From contig OY987243.1 in the NCBI GenBank assembly GCA_963920765.1, forward strand, positions 25,105,419-25,169,418: a stretch of 64,000 nucleotides of DNA, in the 5' to 3' direction. This document shows positions 35,301-46,622 of the stretch, in pieces. Positions within the stretch are counted from its first letter, which is position 1. Every line of letters starts with the position of its first letter. Origin of the DNA: Ulota crispa. Lineage: Eukaryota > Streptophyta > Bryopsida > Orthotrichales > Orthotrichaceae. The notes under the pieces were generated by a model, which was not told the DNA's origin, did no database searches, and saw nothing but the letters and a program-made list of their open reading frames with translations. The position numbers and the translations under genes were made by a program.

Positions 35301-38300
35301 AAGGAGCCGTTACACACATACTCATACACGAGGAGGCGCTTGCCGTTCTCGACGCAATAGCCAATGAGCGTGACAAGGTTACGATGCTGTGCACAACTTA
35401 GAACCTCCACCTCCGCACAAAACTCCTCATCCCCCTGGTTGCTCGCAATCTTGTGCTGCTTCACCGCAATCAGCTGCCCCTCCGGCAGAATGCCCCGGTA
35501 CACGGACCCATACCCGCCTTGCGCCAGGTAGTTGTGGTGGTTGAAGTTGTCCGTCGCGTACCGCAACTCACCATACCCGAACCGCCTCGCCGCCTTGCCG
35601 AACTCCGGCGTCTTGTGCTTGCACACCGTGCACAGCGGCGGCGCTACCGGCCCCTGCTTCTTTGTGAACGCCCCTCGCCGCCCCTGCACCGGCCCCTGCA
35701 CCTGCCCCTGCAAAGCTGCCGCCCTCTCTCCCGCAACCACCACTGCTTGCCGCTGCCGCTCCTGCTCCTCCTGCTGATGCTCTTGCTCCTGCTGGTCCTG
35801 TTGCTGCTGTTGGTGTAAATGCTGTTGGTGGTGGTGCTGTTGGAGGTGTTGCTGTTGATAGTGATGCTGTTGGTGGTGGTGCTGTTGGTGGTGATGCTGT
35901 TGTTGGTGGTGCTGTTGAGGGTGATGCTGTTGGAGGTGGTGGTGTTGTTGGTGTGGGACAGGGCTCCGGCCTCGGAGAGAGTCCAGATGCGCCGGGGTAG
36001 ACTTGGACGTCGACAGCTTGGTGGTCACGGGCATGGGCTTCGCCACCGCGGCCAGTTTCGTCGTCACGGTCTCACGGGGTGACAAGTAGCTGCCGACGTC
36101 ACCGTTCAAGAGCTCGTTCAGGTTCTGCAGCGCCCAGCTCGCGTCCACTCGCCGCGGCTGCACGGAGATGGGGCCTTGCTGCGCTCTGCTGCTGGTATCC
36201 TGTCGAGGATCCACAGCCTCCGCATCGTCGACCATGGACGGCCACGCATCCGCCGCCGGCCGCCCCAGCGCGAATGGGCGCGACCCCATGGGCGGCTCCT
36301 GCGTTGACGACGACGACGCGCCCGTCGGAGAATCGTCAGACGTCGGGGAAGTGCACGAATTCGTTACCGTCTCTGACATCTGCTGCTGCCCGCCGTTGTC
36401 GTTCGCCGCTTTCCTTGGAAACGCTCTGGCGTCGGCACACGCGTCGGCACACGCGTCGACGCCGTCGGTTGCCGCAGGACTGATCACGTCTGACCTCGGC
36501 GACGCACTCAGCTGCAGTGACTCCTCGCGTGGGTAGATCGCTGCCATGAAAATATTCACCACCACATCTTCTTAAGCAAAAAAACCAAGCCATGTGCGTT
36601 ACTAAAAAGCCAACTAAACAAACTCTACCCCGTCCACAGTCCGGGGAGTTTTTTTGGCTGAACCGGTCAATATCCTACATTCTCTTGGGCCAATCGGTTG
36701 TCTAGAGTATACTCCCGGCTAAGCCTATTGAAAGAAAGAATATTCTCTCTTTTCTCTTCTTAAATGGTCAGTTTTTTTCCTAAACTTTTGAATTCAATTC
36801 GGCAATTCTCAAAATCAACCGGCTAGCTTGAACTAAATGCCGGTACTCCCCGTACATTGACCCCGTCGACGTTAACAAACCCAAAGCATCACTAGAAGAA
36901 TGTGTCCTAAATGACTGGTTCACAACGACTACAAAATGTCCTAAACAAAGCCATTGTATAGTTGTTTAGGTTGTTTAGGACATTTGCAGTCATTGTGAAC
37001 TGGTCGTTTAGGACTCATTTTTCTTCTAGTGCATGTCGATAGTGCATGTCGAGATATTATAGTCACGACTCCTTCATACCACCAGTATCAGCTTCACCTC
37101 AATCTAATAAAATTACTCATACGAACGCTACCAGAATAAACCCGCCTCATCTTACTCGAAAAGTCAGGATTAGCTTCTGGATAAACACACATACTGTTCA
37201 CCCTCTAAAAACCTCCAAGCTCAAAAATCGACATGCTTAATCTCAGCTCCCAAAATCGGCCGCAATAACCCCAGGGTACTTTTAGTTCATAAGCGGTTCT
37301 ACCATCAAAGAGGTTGGAATTAGTGTATATTGGTATTAGACATACTCCCTGCTAAATGTGCTACAACTTCAACTTTACCACCGTTGTGGTCACATTCTTT
37401 GTAGGTATAGAAACAAAATGGTAGAAGATATTCTTAAATTTAGCCGATCCTCGTATAAAAAGAGAGAAGGTACAGTCGACATGACTGGATCTACTACACT
37501 TGCGTTTATACCCTCTGAGGCAGGAATTTGTGTTAGAAATATTGTCAAGCAAGTGCATTAGTGAGGGTGGGTTCAAGGGGGGACTTTACCAGGCTCAGGG
37601 CTACCTTGATCCTCCAGCCACTGCCGAACAGCGATAAGCTCCTGCCGCATGTTGGGATTGATACACGTGGTGATCCCTTGCTCGGACTCCACTTCAGAAT
37701 CAAGCACCTCCGCTTCGCTTTGAAGGCTGTGCAAGTCAGGCTCTCCTTTCAGGAACATGGACGCGGTGGAACGCCGGTGTGAAGGCCTCCGGTCCAAAGT
37801 GGCAGGAATCTGAGGACCAGAGGCCGGGCTGATGGGCCGGCTGATGGTCATCGTGTCCGGGGGGAGCCCCGGTCGAAGTGCCTGACACGTGTCATTCGTC
37901 TTCACACGCGTGACGTAGCATGTGAGATTGTCGATGTAGTACTTCTTATCTTTCTTCATACTCCTAAACCAACATCCAACGCAAAAACAAAACAGAACCA
38001 AAAAAATTAGATAAGATTTCACAACACGTCAAATCTGGCATCATCATGCGTTCAGAATAACACTAAACCATTTGTACACAACAAATACGGTTTTTCAAGG
38101 CTCTCTTATTCCGGGTCTCTTCATGATCATACTAGAAGGCTATCCTTCGAACCAGTGGGGGGTCTCTTCCCATACAGCCACAGAGAAGAAGGTTTCACTT
38201 ATCAAGGCTAAAACCTGAACTTTGCTGAGATTGCTGTGACTGGGTTAAGCAAAGTAAAAATACCGACACACCTGTCCAGGACGACATGGTGCGCTCCAAG

Positions 38301-40330
38301 GTTCCTGGCCACTTCAACAATGAGAGCCTTGAGGTCACGAGCGAGTTGGACGTCGATATCCAAATTGACCTACACAGAGAAAACACCGTGGACAGCAGAA
38401 ACATGAGGGTTCAACAACAACTAGTGTTAACACAGCATTTTACAAAATTCCACCATATAGATAGGGTTTTGACGATTGCTCTGCGGTGTAAGTTTGTGTC
38501 CATTTGACTAAAGATTGTACTACGGAAGGAGCAACAAGGAGATGCAGGACGTGTTGGAGTTACCCCGAGATTCTGACACCGCAGATGAAGGTCTAAGTTA
38601 CTTTGCAGAATCTGCTTTTTGGTGAGAAGCTCCGCATCCAAGACACTGCGGTTCGCACCGTTCAAGCCCTTCTCATCAGTCCATGATTTGTACCCCACTG
38701 CAACCACGTCACACACAACAACAACAAGGGTTTTAGAAAAAAAAAAAACCCCCCGTCTAACACAAAACAAGCTCTGAAAGCAAAATTGGAAATCTCTAAA
38801 CCCTCACCATAAATGAGAAGGTAGAGTAAAAGTCAATGACCACTTGCTCTTTAAATGGACACGGTGACTTGCCTAGTTGTGCTTCTCACACCCTCCTACT
38901 TTGAAAATTGCATACAAAATTCTTGTAAGGTAGAGTGTGCTCTAATTGCGACTCTTTTAGATAAAGAGTCCCATAGGTAGCTCAAGAATGGATATGAAGA
39001 AAAGGTGTAATCTATTGCAAGAGTCATACATACTCCTTGATTTCACCTCATCTCTTTATGTTGTAAGGGGACGATTCATGGAAGACCTAAAGTCACAAAT
39101 AGGAGTCTACTGCAAAAAACTTTGAAAATCAATCAACAATTCAATAATGCTTCAAAGAAAACGAAAAAAATTGTGTTACATTTAGCATGCATTTCTCTTT
39201 GCCTAAAAATTAGACAAAAAAAATTCCTTATCTTGAAAAGCCCATGAAAAAGGCAAATCACCCTTAAAATGACGGTTTTAGAGCATTTTCCCTTAGATAT
39301 GAAAATTTGAGTTTTAGGGAATTTGGTTGCAGTGACACTCCTAGAGCTCTACAATGATCTCTACAATGATCTCTACAGTGAGCTCTACCAATGAAGGCAA
39401 ACTTTATTCTATAAACTGCAAGTGACGCAAAAACCTTAGTGGAGACAAAATATGAAAGTGTAATGAGAATGGGAGGGAAGACGAGGCAAGAGAATTCGCA
39501 TCGAAAACCCTAGTACTCCCTCTGTACCTCTAAAAAGCTCCGAATCAAAACACATTCCTTGTACCACTAAAAAGCTCCGAATCAAAACACATTCCTTGTA
39601 CCACTAAAAAGCTCCCTTTTGCTGATTTCAAACGCTGAGCAAGCGTTTGCCATGTTCAATGATCTCATGGGGTCAAATTCAGCGATTAAAGAGCATTCCT
39701 CTCCTAGCAAGATTGGATTTGCCCATATGAGGTAACATTGTTGCTACTAATCTTTAAATCATCACAAATATGGTACTTTTTGCATGGAATCTAGGTGCCC
39801 AACCAGCTGAAGATTTTGCATAGATTTGGTATATGGTGTATTGAATCTAGAATGCATGTGTCACTAGCACAAAGACTAAAAACCCAGTTAATCCTTCACA
39901 AGGAAGCTTGTGGGACATTTTTAGAGCGACAGAGGGAGTACGAAAGTGTAAAAGAAAATGGGAAGAAGACGAGGAAAGAGAATTGGCAACGAAAACCCTA
40001 GTACTACGGTTACCGACAGATTGCAAAGGTGGGGGGGGGGGGGGGAGAGCTTAGTAGCTTACGCTTGGAAAGACCGGCTTGGAAGCCCGCCTTATTGGAC
40101 GTGGAGACCTGCTGCAGAACGCCGAGCAGCTTCAAAGCATCGCCGCTTTGCAGGACGTGGTCCAGCGCCCAATCCAGCGCCGTGTAGGAGAGCTCCTTGC
40201 CCACGTCCATGACGACCAAGACGCGATGCGCGTCGTCGCTGATGCTGCCCCCCCATAGGTTGGGACTACTCCCACTACTCACGGAGAAGGTCGGCTTGGC
40301 GGGGTTTCTCCGGCTCTCAAACGCTTCCAT
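32339..40330 (-). CDS. receptor-like cytoplasmic kinase with N-terminal USP-like domain
   Basis: Eight minus-strand exons (40063-40330, 38564-38697, 38272-38369, 37590-37963, 35284-36540, 34452-34689, 33651-33804, 32339-32929) join in phase into 1037 codons ending TGA. The start MEAFESRR was preferred over an upstream in-frame ATG. Residues about 36-170 form a universal-stress-protein-like fold ([37 protein letters not shown]). A long variable linker follows, with a His/Gln tract at about 487-554. The kinase domain has the glycine loop GGYGSVYRG (about 632), AVK lysine (about 651), HRDMRPNN (about 746), DFG (about 766) and [20 protein letters not shown]. It belongs with plant USP-kinases often annotated as inactive protein kinase SELMODRAFT_444075-like. 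The HRDLK lysine is Arg here. No signal peptide or membrane segment is visible, so it is presumably cytoplasmic. Confidence 0.9.
33921..34334. mobile_element. MITE in kinase intron, copy of 3430-3749
   Basis: The left end CTACACTAAATAATGCATC and the right end AAATGCACTATTTTAGTGTAG are inverse, and the interior (GGTTGCCTTAACAATTAGG, GGTGCATGCAACTCTC) matches 3430-3749. A segment of about 100 bp near its right end is duplicated (AGTGTGGGACAACCAACCTG and AGTGTGGAGCAACCAACCTA). It lies in the intron between the HRD/DFG exon and the APE exon. Confidence 0.65.
35750..35953 (-). repeat. coding His/Gln-rich repeat within the kinase gene
   Basis: On the minus strand, runs of CAC and CAG/CAA codons encode about 68 residues made almost only of His and Gln, ending in a Glu/Gln/Arg stretch. 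It is in frame with the kinase and lies in the linker between the USP-like and kinase domains. Its length is likely to vary between alleles. Confidence 0.85.
36890..37031. mobile_element. CACTA-type MITE with CAT target duplication
   Basis: The 142-bp element starts CACTAGAAGAATGTGTCCTA and ends with the inverse CTTCTAGTG; the arms pair nearly throughout. It is flanked by CAT at 36887-36889 and 37032-37034. CACTA termini with a 3-bp duplication define the CMC/CACTA superfamily. It lies in the kinase intron between exons 4 and 5. Confidence 0.88.
39516..39938. mobile_element. Stowaway-like (Tc1/mariner) element in kinase intron 1
   Basis: The left end CTCCCTCTGTACCTCTAAAA and the right end TTTTTAGAGCGACAGAGGGAG are inverse, with TA at both borders (39514-39515, 39939-39940). 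CTCCCTCYGT ends with TA duplication are the Stowaway signature. Inside the left end a 37-bp phrase (AAAAAGCTCCGAATCAAAAC onward) is tandemly repeated. The flanks 39449-39513 and 39941-40006 are themselves about 65-bp direct duplicates. Confidence 0.82.
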
Positions 40331-41300
40331 GACGACACAAAACCCGACGTGTTGAAGAAGAAACAATCGCCTCGAGAATTGGCTTAAGTGGATGGTGGTG
40401 GTAGTGAGCTTGTGTCACGGAATTTGACGTTCATTCTCCGAATCCAAACACGGATACCATCATGCCCATTGTGAGCGCAGCAGGGCGTACACATCAGTAG
40501 TAGTATTCTCATACGTCTCTAGCTACTACTCTCCACGATTACCGCAACCTCACAACACCACCACCACAACCACAACAACAACAAACCCTGATCGCAATGC
40601 AAAGCTGATCAAGCTGCTGCTCTTCTTCATGTATTACACCTTGCGCTCCACATCCGGAATTTCCAACCCTTGGATCTGAAACGGGCACTCAACGAGGAGG
40701 AAGAGTGCATCCCCTTCTTCTTCGTCTTCGTCTTCAGATGTTGAAATCCCTTACAAACCGGACCAAAGGGTGTCGAAAGCTTTGGCAATCCGAGTTGGAG
40801 AGTGCTGTTCTGGAATCGAACGCCCTAAACCTTGAGAGATGGCGAAACCAGGGCAACAGAGGGCTGTGTTATTGTTGTTGGTGCGGGGTACAGCATCATC
40901 GTACAACACATCGGACGAAGAAGGAGTGAGGGATCGGTAATAAATGACCACGAATGAAAAGGGGGAGAGGAACGCAGTGAGCACAACGTCGTCAGAGGTA
41001 CTAGGAAAGGAGAAAGGGAATCTCGGGGTTGGGGGAAAAGCCATCGTGAATGGGAGAGGGAGAGGGAGAGAGGGGGAGAGAGAGAGGGAGATGCAAGAGG
41101 CAGGGATGGTCGGGGCGCCGCAGTTCCGTTTCGGAGACCGGGCCGAGGTCGACCGTCGACGCTTGCTTGGGTGGGGTGGGTGGGGCTTGGGATGTGGGCC
41201 AGTGGGCCTTCCTCCGAGGAAGACCCCAGGATTCCTTCGGAGAAGAAGCAGAAGTGGAAGTAACCTTATGCCCCGTTCAGACTAAGGTAACTTTACTCAT
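40331..41300 (-). promoter_or_regulatory. upstream region of the kinase gene
   Basis: This segment directly upstream of the kinase ATG holds CA-rich runs (ACCACCACCACAACCACAAC) near 40556-40585, suitable for a plant 5' leader read in antisense, and a purine-rich GGGAGAGGGAGAGGGAGAGA stretch near 41050. The open frames here on both strands are of low complexity and I do not call a gene. The promoter is inferred by position only. Confidence 0.35.
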
Positions 41301-42134
41301 ACCCTAGCGTTTAACCCTTAGGGCATCTCCACTGGTTTGAGCAAGGACGGGCTGGCCAGAGGGGGAAGCTGGGGCTGTGGAGTTAATTTAAGGTAGGCAC
41401 ACACATCAGCAATCATCTTCTAATATTGCATTTTAGTTTTTGGTTGTTCTCCACCCACTCTTGAACTTAAAGTGGAGCATTAAATGTCACTTGCACAAGC
41501 AAATCTTGTCACATGTCAATTGCTAAGTTGCTTTGAGGCGGTTGGGATTGGGACCATCTTGTGCATTTATAGGAACACATTCAAGCATTTCCAAGGGTAG
41601 TTTAGAGTTACCTGTAGGATCCTTTGAGTTGCAGCTTTGCCATTTAATTTAAAACATTCGACAATACTTTTTTTCCACAAAAATTACGTTCCTTGATAGC
41701 TTGTTGAAAGGCTAACCTTATGGGTTTTTTTCCGGAATTTTTTGAGACCTTGCGGTGCCCCAAAACCTTAAATGATCAGGTATGGGTGTGCCTACCTTAT
41801 CTGCTGGATCTCCACCGGTGTTGCTAGAGTCCGGCATAGGAGATTGAGGCTGGGTCATCCTTACCTGCTAGGGTTGTGCTGAGCTTGCCAGTAGAGACTC
41901 GACACGTAATCTAATGCCCCATATGCTTGGGCTTGGGATAGATGAAATAAATGCAAACCCGCAATTCTAGCTCTCTACAAGAAGTTGAAGTCCCGGCAGG
42001 ACCCTATCCCTAGAGGTAAATTTGGCGAGGCCGGGGACAAAAATTGCCAGCCCTTCCTACCAATGGTCTTTGAAAGCAAAAGTTTCCACCTGCTGCGCAA
42101 GTGGAGCGACTTGCCCCATCCAATGGAGATGCTC

Positions 42135-42464
42135 TTAGGCCCGGTTCAGACTAGCAACCAACTGAAAATTTCTCAAACGTGATTGGTTGAAATTTGGTTT
42201 TCCTCCGCCGTTGGATTCAAACTACAGGTTTGTCCTGTACTTTTACATCTATCTTCACCACCATGGGGACCACTCTATATAGCCATGTCAGCGGCCAAGA
42301 CAGTGAAGATTTGGGGCCTACTTCAAGGGTGGTACCAAACTTGTCTAGCAGAGGCACACTCTTGGATGACACGCGATTACACGAAAAAGTTTCTATCAGG
42401 CGAAACACTAGACGGGGTGCCGATTTCCGTGTCTCTGCCAATCGCTAGTTTGAACTAGGCCTAA
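42135..42464. mobile_element. element with GGCCCGGTTCAGACTAGC-like ends
   Basis: The left end TTAGGCCCGGTTCAGACTAG and right end CTAGTTTGAACTAGGCCTAA are imperfect inverses bounding 330 bp. The right half is repeated in inverse orientation at about 43215-43500 (shared CACCCCGT with AGTGTTTC, CATCCAAGA, AGACAAGTTTGG). The superfamily is unknown and it has no coding capacity. Confidence 0.55.
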
Positions 42465-42494
42465 GGTAATCTTACCTTACCCATACCCGAGTGT

Positions 42495-42852
42495 TTAACC
42501 CCTAAACGTCAAGGAGGACAAAAAATGGCCTTTGGCTCTTAAAAAAACAACTCAGTAGCCCAAAAGAAAATTGATCTTGATTTGATTTTTTTTCAAAAGT
42601 GACCATAAATACGTAGTGTATCATGGAAGACAAAAAACAAATTTATCAAACACACTTATATTTTTAGGTACTCCAAGTTGTGAATCACTCTGTTAGGTCC
42701 CAAGTTGCCCTTATTGCAATTTTCATGGATTCAGCATGTATTGTTGACTTTTGCAACTTTTTGAAGCAATATCACTGGTGCTCAGCTGCAAAATATTGTA
42801 GAAGCTAAAGTCAGGGTAGGCCATGGTGACCCACCTGATGCTTAAGGGTTAA
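42495..42852. mobile_element. TTAA-flanked element, 358 bp
   Basis: It begins TTAACCCCTAAACGTCAAGG and ends CTTAAGGGTTAA with TTAA at both borders. It is a non-autonomous member of the TTAA family and lies between the arms of the 41430-43145 inverted repeat. Confidence 0.7.
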
Positions 42853-43791
42853 TGGTTTAGGGTACTTGAAGGTGGAATAGCCTTTCAACAAGCTACCATG
42901 GAACGTTGTTTTTGTGGAATTTTTTTTGTAAAATATGTTATATTATAGGGTAAAGTTACAACTCATATGGTCCCTAAAAGTAACTCTAAACTATCCTTGA
43001 AATTTTTCAGATGTGTTCCTATACGTGTACTTGACGGTCCCAATCCCAACCTTTCCAAAGTAACTCCTAAGCTAACATGTGGCAAGATTTGCTTGTGCAA
43101 GTGGCATTGAGTGCTCCACTTTGGGTTCACAGTGAGTGGTGAACACCTCAAAAGTAGGGGTCGGCTTTGGTGACTATTTGGGCATGGGGAAGGTTACCTT
43201 AGTGGTTGGACAAAACACAAAAATCCGCACCCCGTCCAGTGTTTCATCCACAAGGACCACTTCCACGTCATCCGGTCTTTGGGTGTGCCATCCAAGAATG
43301 TTCCTCTACCAGACAAGTTTGGAAGCACCCTTGAGGCCTAGTTTAGACTAGTGATTGGACAAAAAATTCTCAAATGTCATTGTTTGAAATACTAGTTTTG
43401 TCCATTGAAGAGTTCACGCTTAGGGTTTATCGGGTACTTCAACTTGCCAAGTCACCAACTAATATGTCCATGTCAGCCGGTAGGATAGTGAAATGTTAGG
43501 GCTAGGCGTCCATTTAGTTTTTATTTAATGTAAACTTGATATAAAGTTGAGTTCCAAATTTCCTCATGGTGGTAAGTTACCAGGTGACTCAGTTGCTCTT
43601 GGTAGGGTAGGAGGCTCATAATTGGATCATCTAAGGGCTGAAACTGAATATTGGGTAGGTGAAACTTCTTGAAATATTTTTCAGTAAATTTTCCTTGAAA
43701 GACAAGAAGAATTTGCATCTAACCCAGGTTGTTTCATTTTTTGGAACTTTGTGGAATTAGTTATGAAATTTTAAAGTGGAAAGGCCATAGA

Positions 43792-43903
43792 GCTCTAAAA
43801 TGGAGCACCTCCTCAAATGTACATGACCTGTACACTGTTGAAGGGCTATGAAAAACAACATGTATAAGTGGAGTACATTTGAGGAGGTGCTCCATTTTAG
43901 AGC
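43792..43903. repeat. perfect-arm hairpin
   Basis: Arms of about 32 bases starting GCTCTAAAATGGAGCACCTC and ending with the exact inverse GAGGTGCTCCATTTTAGAGC flank a roughly 45-base loop. This is probably a tiny foldback element. Confidence 0.75.
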
Positions 43904-44324
43904 ATGCTCCAAATTAGAGCCTCCTACCTTAGGACAAAAAGGAGGGCGTGGTGGCTTGGCGTTGGTCCATCACGCACGCCGCCTTGGTCCAAGATTCTAA
44001 GACAGATTGATGGACTGACGAACTGACCACACCTCGTCTTGAAATGAGGGCTCATTCTATTGCACATATGTCGATATGGGGCCGTGGTGGAAAACCTCAG
44101 GTTTTTCAATTGCCAAAAAAATGTGAGAGTTTGACTATTGCCATCTAGTGATTGCATTAGGGAGTTTTGAATACATTTATGAATTCACAGACACTTCAGT
44201 AGTATAGAGCATGGAGGAGGATACAATTGAACAATACAAATACATGGGACAAATTATTACCATTACTCCTTGTGAAAAAATTTGAGGTTTTCCACCCAGC
44301 CCCACATCGGCATGTGTGCAATAG

Positions 44325-45060
44325 ACTCACGGGGAGTGCACTCCATTTTTTTTATTGTACACGTGCAATCAAATGAAGGGTTATTATAATTGCCTTGGTC
44401 CTAAATTTTTGACATGGCTTTATAAAAAGTAAGCACCATTAAAATGGGTGTGGGCTCTTTATAAATAATGAAGGGTAGGGCATAATAATGAGAATTATAA
44501 AAAAGTTAGTTGTACAATAGCCTTGCCAATATTCAAAAAAAAATCTACACTTTTATTGGATATATTTTAATTATTTAATGGTTAGCTAAATTATCCCATG
44601 TTTTGAGTATGACAAAGTATCCCATGTTTGATCCTTGTTCAAACTTCTAATATTAGTTGTTTTCAACACTAGCTTAGGGTTGTAGGGTTCTTGGTAGGGT
44701 TAATGAAAGATGTACAAGTAATGTTAAAAGGGGTTTGTGGTTGAAGTGTACTGGGTTTTGCTACTTTTTCCTTCATCCTATATTGAATTTACAAATATGC
44801 TTTTAGGTATACTACATGCTTTTCCATCTTTCTGTTTTCTCTCAAGTTCTTGTTTGAAGTATTATGTGATTGGTTAAAATATATGTTTTGAAGTGTTTGG
44901 TCTCTGATTATATGTGTGTAATTTCATTTGTGTCATTGTTTATTTATAATGAACATAGGGTATACAAAAATATCACAAGAACTTAATTCAAATGAAGCCT
45001 AGGGTACACGAAATTGTCAAAATTTAAAAATTAGGTAAATATAACCATATAGAAATCAAA
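44325..45060. repeat. dispersed repeat, second copy of 11404-13040
   Basis: It starts ACTCACGGGGAGTGCACTCC and shares blocks with 11404-11600 and 12945-13040 in the same order and orientation. Here no TTAA element divides it. Confidence 0.6.
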
Positions 45061-45289
45061 TTTTTTACCTACATAGCCCCCATCTTATAGGGGCTTGAAC
45101 GCACGCCACCTACAAACATCATGTATAGTGCACTCCTCGTGAGTAGACTGAGTTTAAAAATGAGTTGTTGTTGCACCACTTGGACCCCATTGCACCCTTC
45201 GTTGTCCAACCCACCATTTTTCTACATGTACTTGGGAACGGCAATTTTCTCATTTAGTTTACTAGCAGTGGGCAATTGCTACGCTACAC

Positions 45290-45700
45290 ATTCATCATTA
45301 GAGGTTTATTAGTATTTTCACATGTTAGATAAAATACAAAGTAAAAACTCAGCAAGTCCTTAAATTGTATTTATGTGATAATATCACTAAGAGTGGAGAT
45401 ATAATATTACAAAGGTCAAGATGTGATATTACAAAGTTCAATTTGATTGTATCTATCATATCACAAAGAATGGTGATGTAATGTTACAGACGTCACACTG
45501 ATTCTAGTAGTATGACTACCTGTTGGTGCTTGCTAAGCCATGCATTCATGGATTTTATTAGGATTTTTGTATGTTAGAAAGAGTGCAAAGTAAAAGTTTT
45601 AGTAAGACAATCTTCAAATTGTATATATGTGCTAATATCACAAAGATTGGAGATGTGATATTACAGAGGTAACTATGATTTTAGTTGTATGATGGAATAG
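45290..45700. repeat. imperfect tandem duplication, spacing about 250 bp
   Basis: A phrase made of GTTAGATAAAATACAAAGTA, AAATTGTATTTATGTG, TAATATCAC and GGAGATATAATATTAC at 45324-45410 recurs at 45569-45670 as GTTAGAAAGAGTGCAAAGTA, AAATTGTATATATGTG, TAATATCAC and GGAGATGTGATATTAC. It is not coding. Confidence 0.6.
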
Positions 45701-46622
45701 GCATAAAATTCCTTCCTCATATTGGCACTTGTTAAGCTTGAATAGCACTCTTTTTTTTTTATTGGGAAAGGTAAATGGAGTAGTTAAGTCCTTCTCAAAG
45801 AAAACAATATAAGAGCATCTCCACTCATACAAGAAAACAATGGACTAGGGAGATTTTTTAGATAAAAAGGGAGCAATTAATGTACCAATTTGCCAAAATG
45901 TCATTTTTGACACGACAAATTTTGTAATTTTTCTATGCATGACAAGTTGGTAACTATTTCTAATATGACCTTTTTCTTTCACAATTAATAAGTTGAATAA
46001 TCAATAATGGAGAAGCTATTTACTTTTGCAAACCAGGAGACTTGTCACTCATTGAAATGTGGTTTACATAGTTAAGCGGGTGATGGAAACAAGTGGGGAA
46101 CATTCATATTTGGAAACACCAAACATCATGTTCCTTGTTGATGAAGTTTTTGAAGTCAAGTGGAGCTGCCTTGAAGTTAGTTGATATTTGGAAAAAAAAT
46201 AGCTATTTGTTGCTAATTTTATGGATGGACGCGCATGTGTATATGGTCTTTGTGGCAATTGTCTTACCTCGTTTTCTCACTAGCTTCCTATACCCCACAG
46301 AATTGGGTGAAAATGTGGATGAAATTGTCAATTCCCATTCAAATAACATCAAGGATTGGTAGTATTTTGAACGAGCTTTACTAATTATAACTTAAGTGAC
46401 ATTCAAACGTGCTTATATTAATGATTTTTGGTGGAATCTTGCCATCTCATGAAAAAAATTGGGTGAAAATTGGATGAGATTGCCAACGACCTCTCAAAGA
46501 ATAATAGTTGGATGAAATTTCATGGGAAAATTTTATTTTATGAATGGATAGTTTCAAATGGATAATTTTTGCCATTATCTCACCTCACATTGATACGGGC
46601 TACCTCAACAGTATTAAAAGAA
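45701..46622. other. intergenic, nothing recognised
   Basis: AT-rich. The phrase AAATTGGGTGAAAATGTGGATG near 46300 has a looser echo near 46458, suggesting diverged local duplication. No gene is seen. Confidence 0.35.

Larger units (their letters stand above)
41430..43145. repeat. large inverted repeat, arms about 290 bp
   Basis: The left arm 41430-41720 (GTGGAGCATTAAATG, CACTTGCACAAGCAAATCTT, TTGGGATTGGGACC) is the inverse of the right arm 42880-43145 (AAGATTTGCTTGTGCAAGTG, GGTCCCAATCCCAA, GTGCTCCACTTTG). The space between arms holds two further elements (42135-42464 and 42495-42852). Confidence 0.75.

Noticed and set aside
35453..36536. Several Leu/Val- or Arg-rich plus-strand frames
   Set aside because: Antisense to kinase exon 5; the Leu/Val repeats mirror the His/Gln codons.
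40944..41307. Overlapping Gly/Arg/Glu-rich frames upstream of the kinase
   Set aside because: Low-complexity purine-rich DNA, two frames equally open, no splice signals or conserved motif.
41311..41330. TTAACCCTTAGGGC read as a TTAA-family end
   Set aside because: No matching opposite end at a plausible distance and the surrounding sequence belongs to another repeat.
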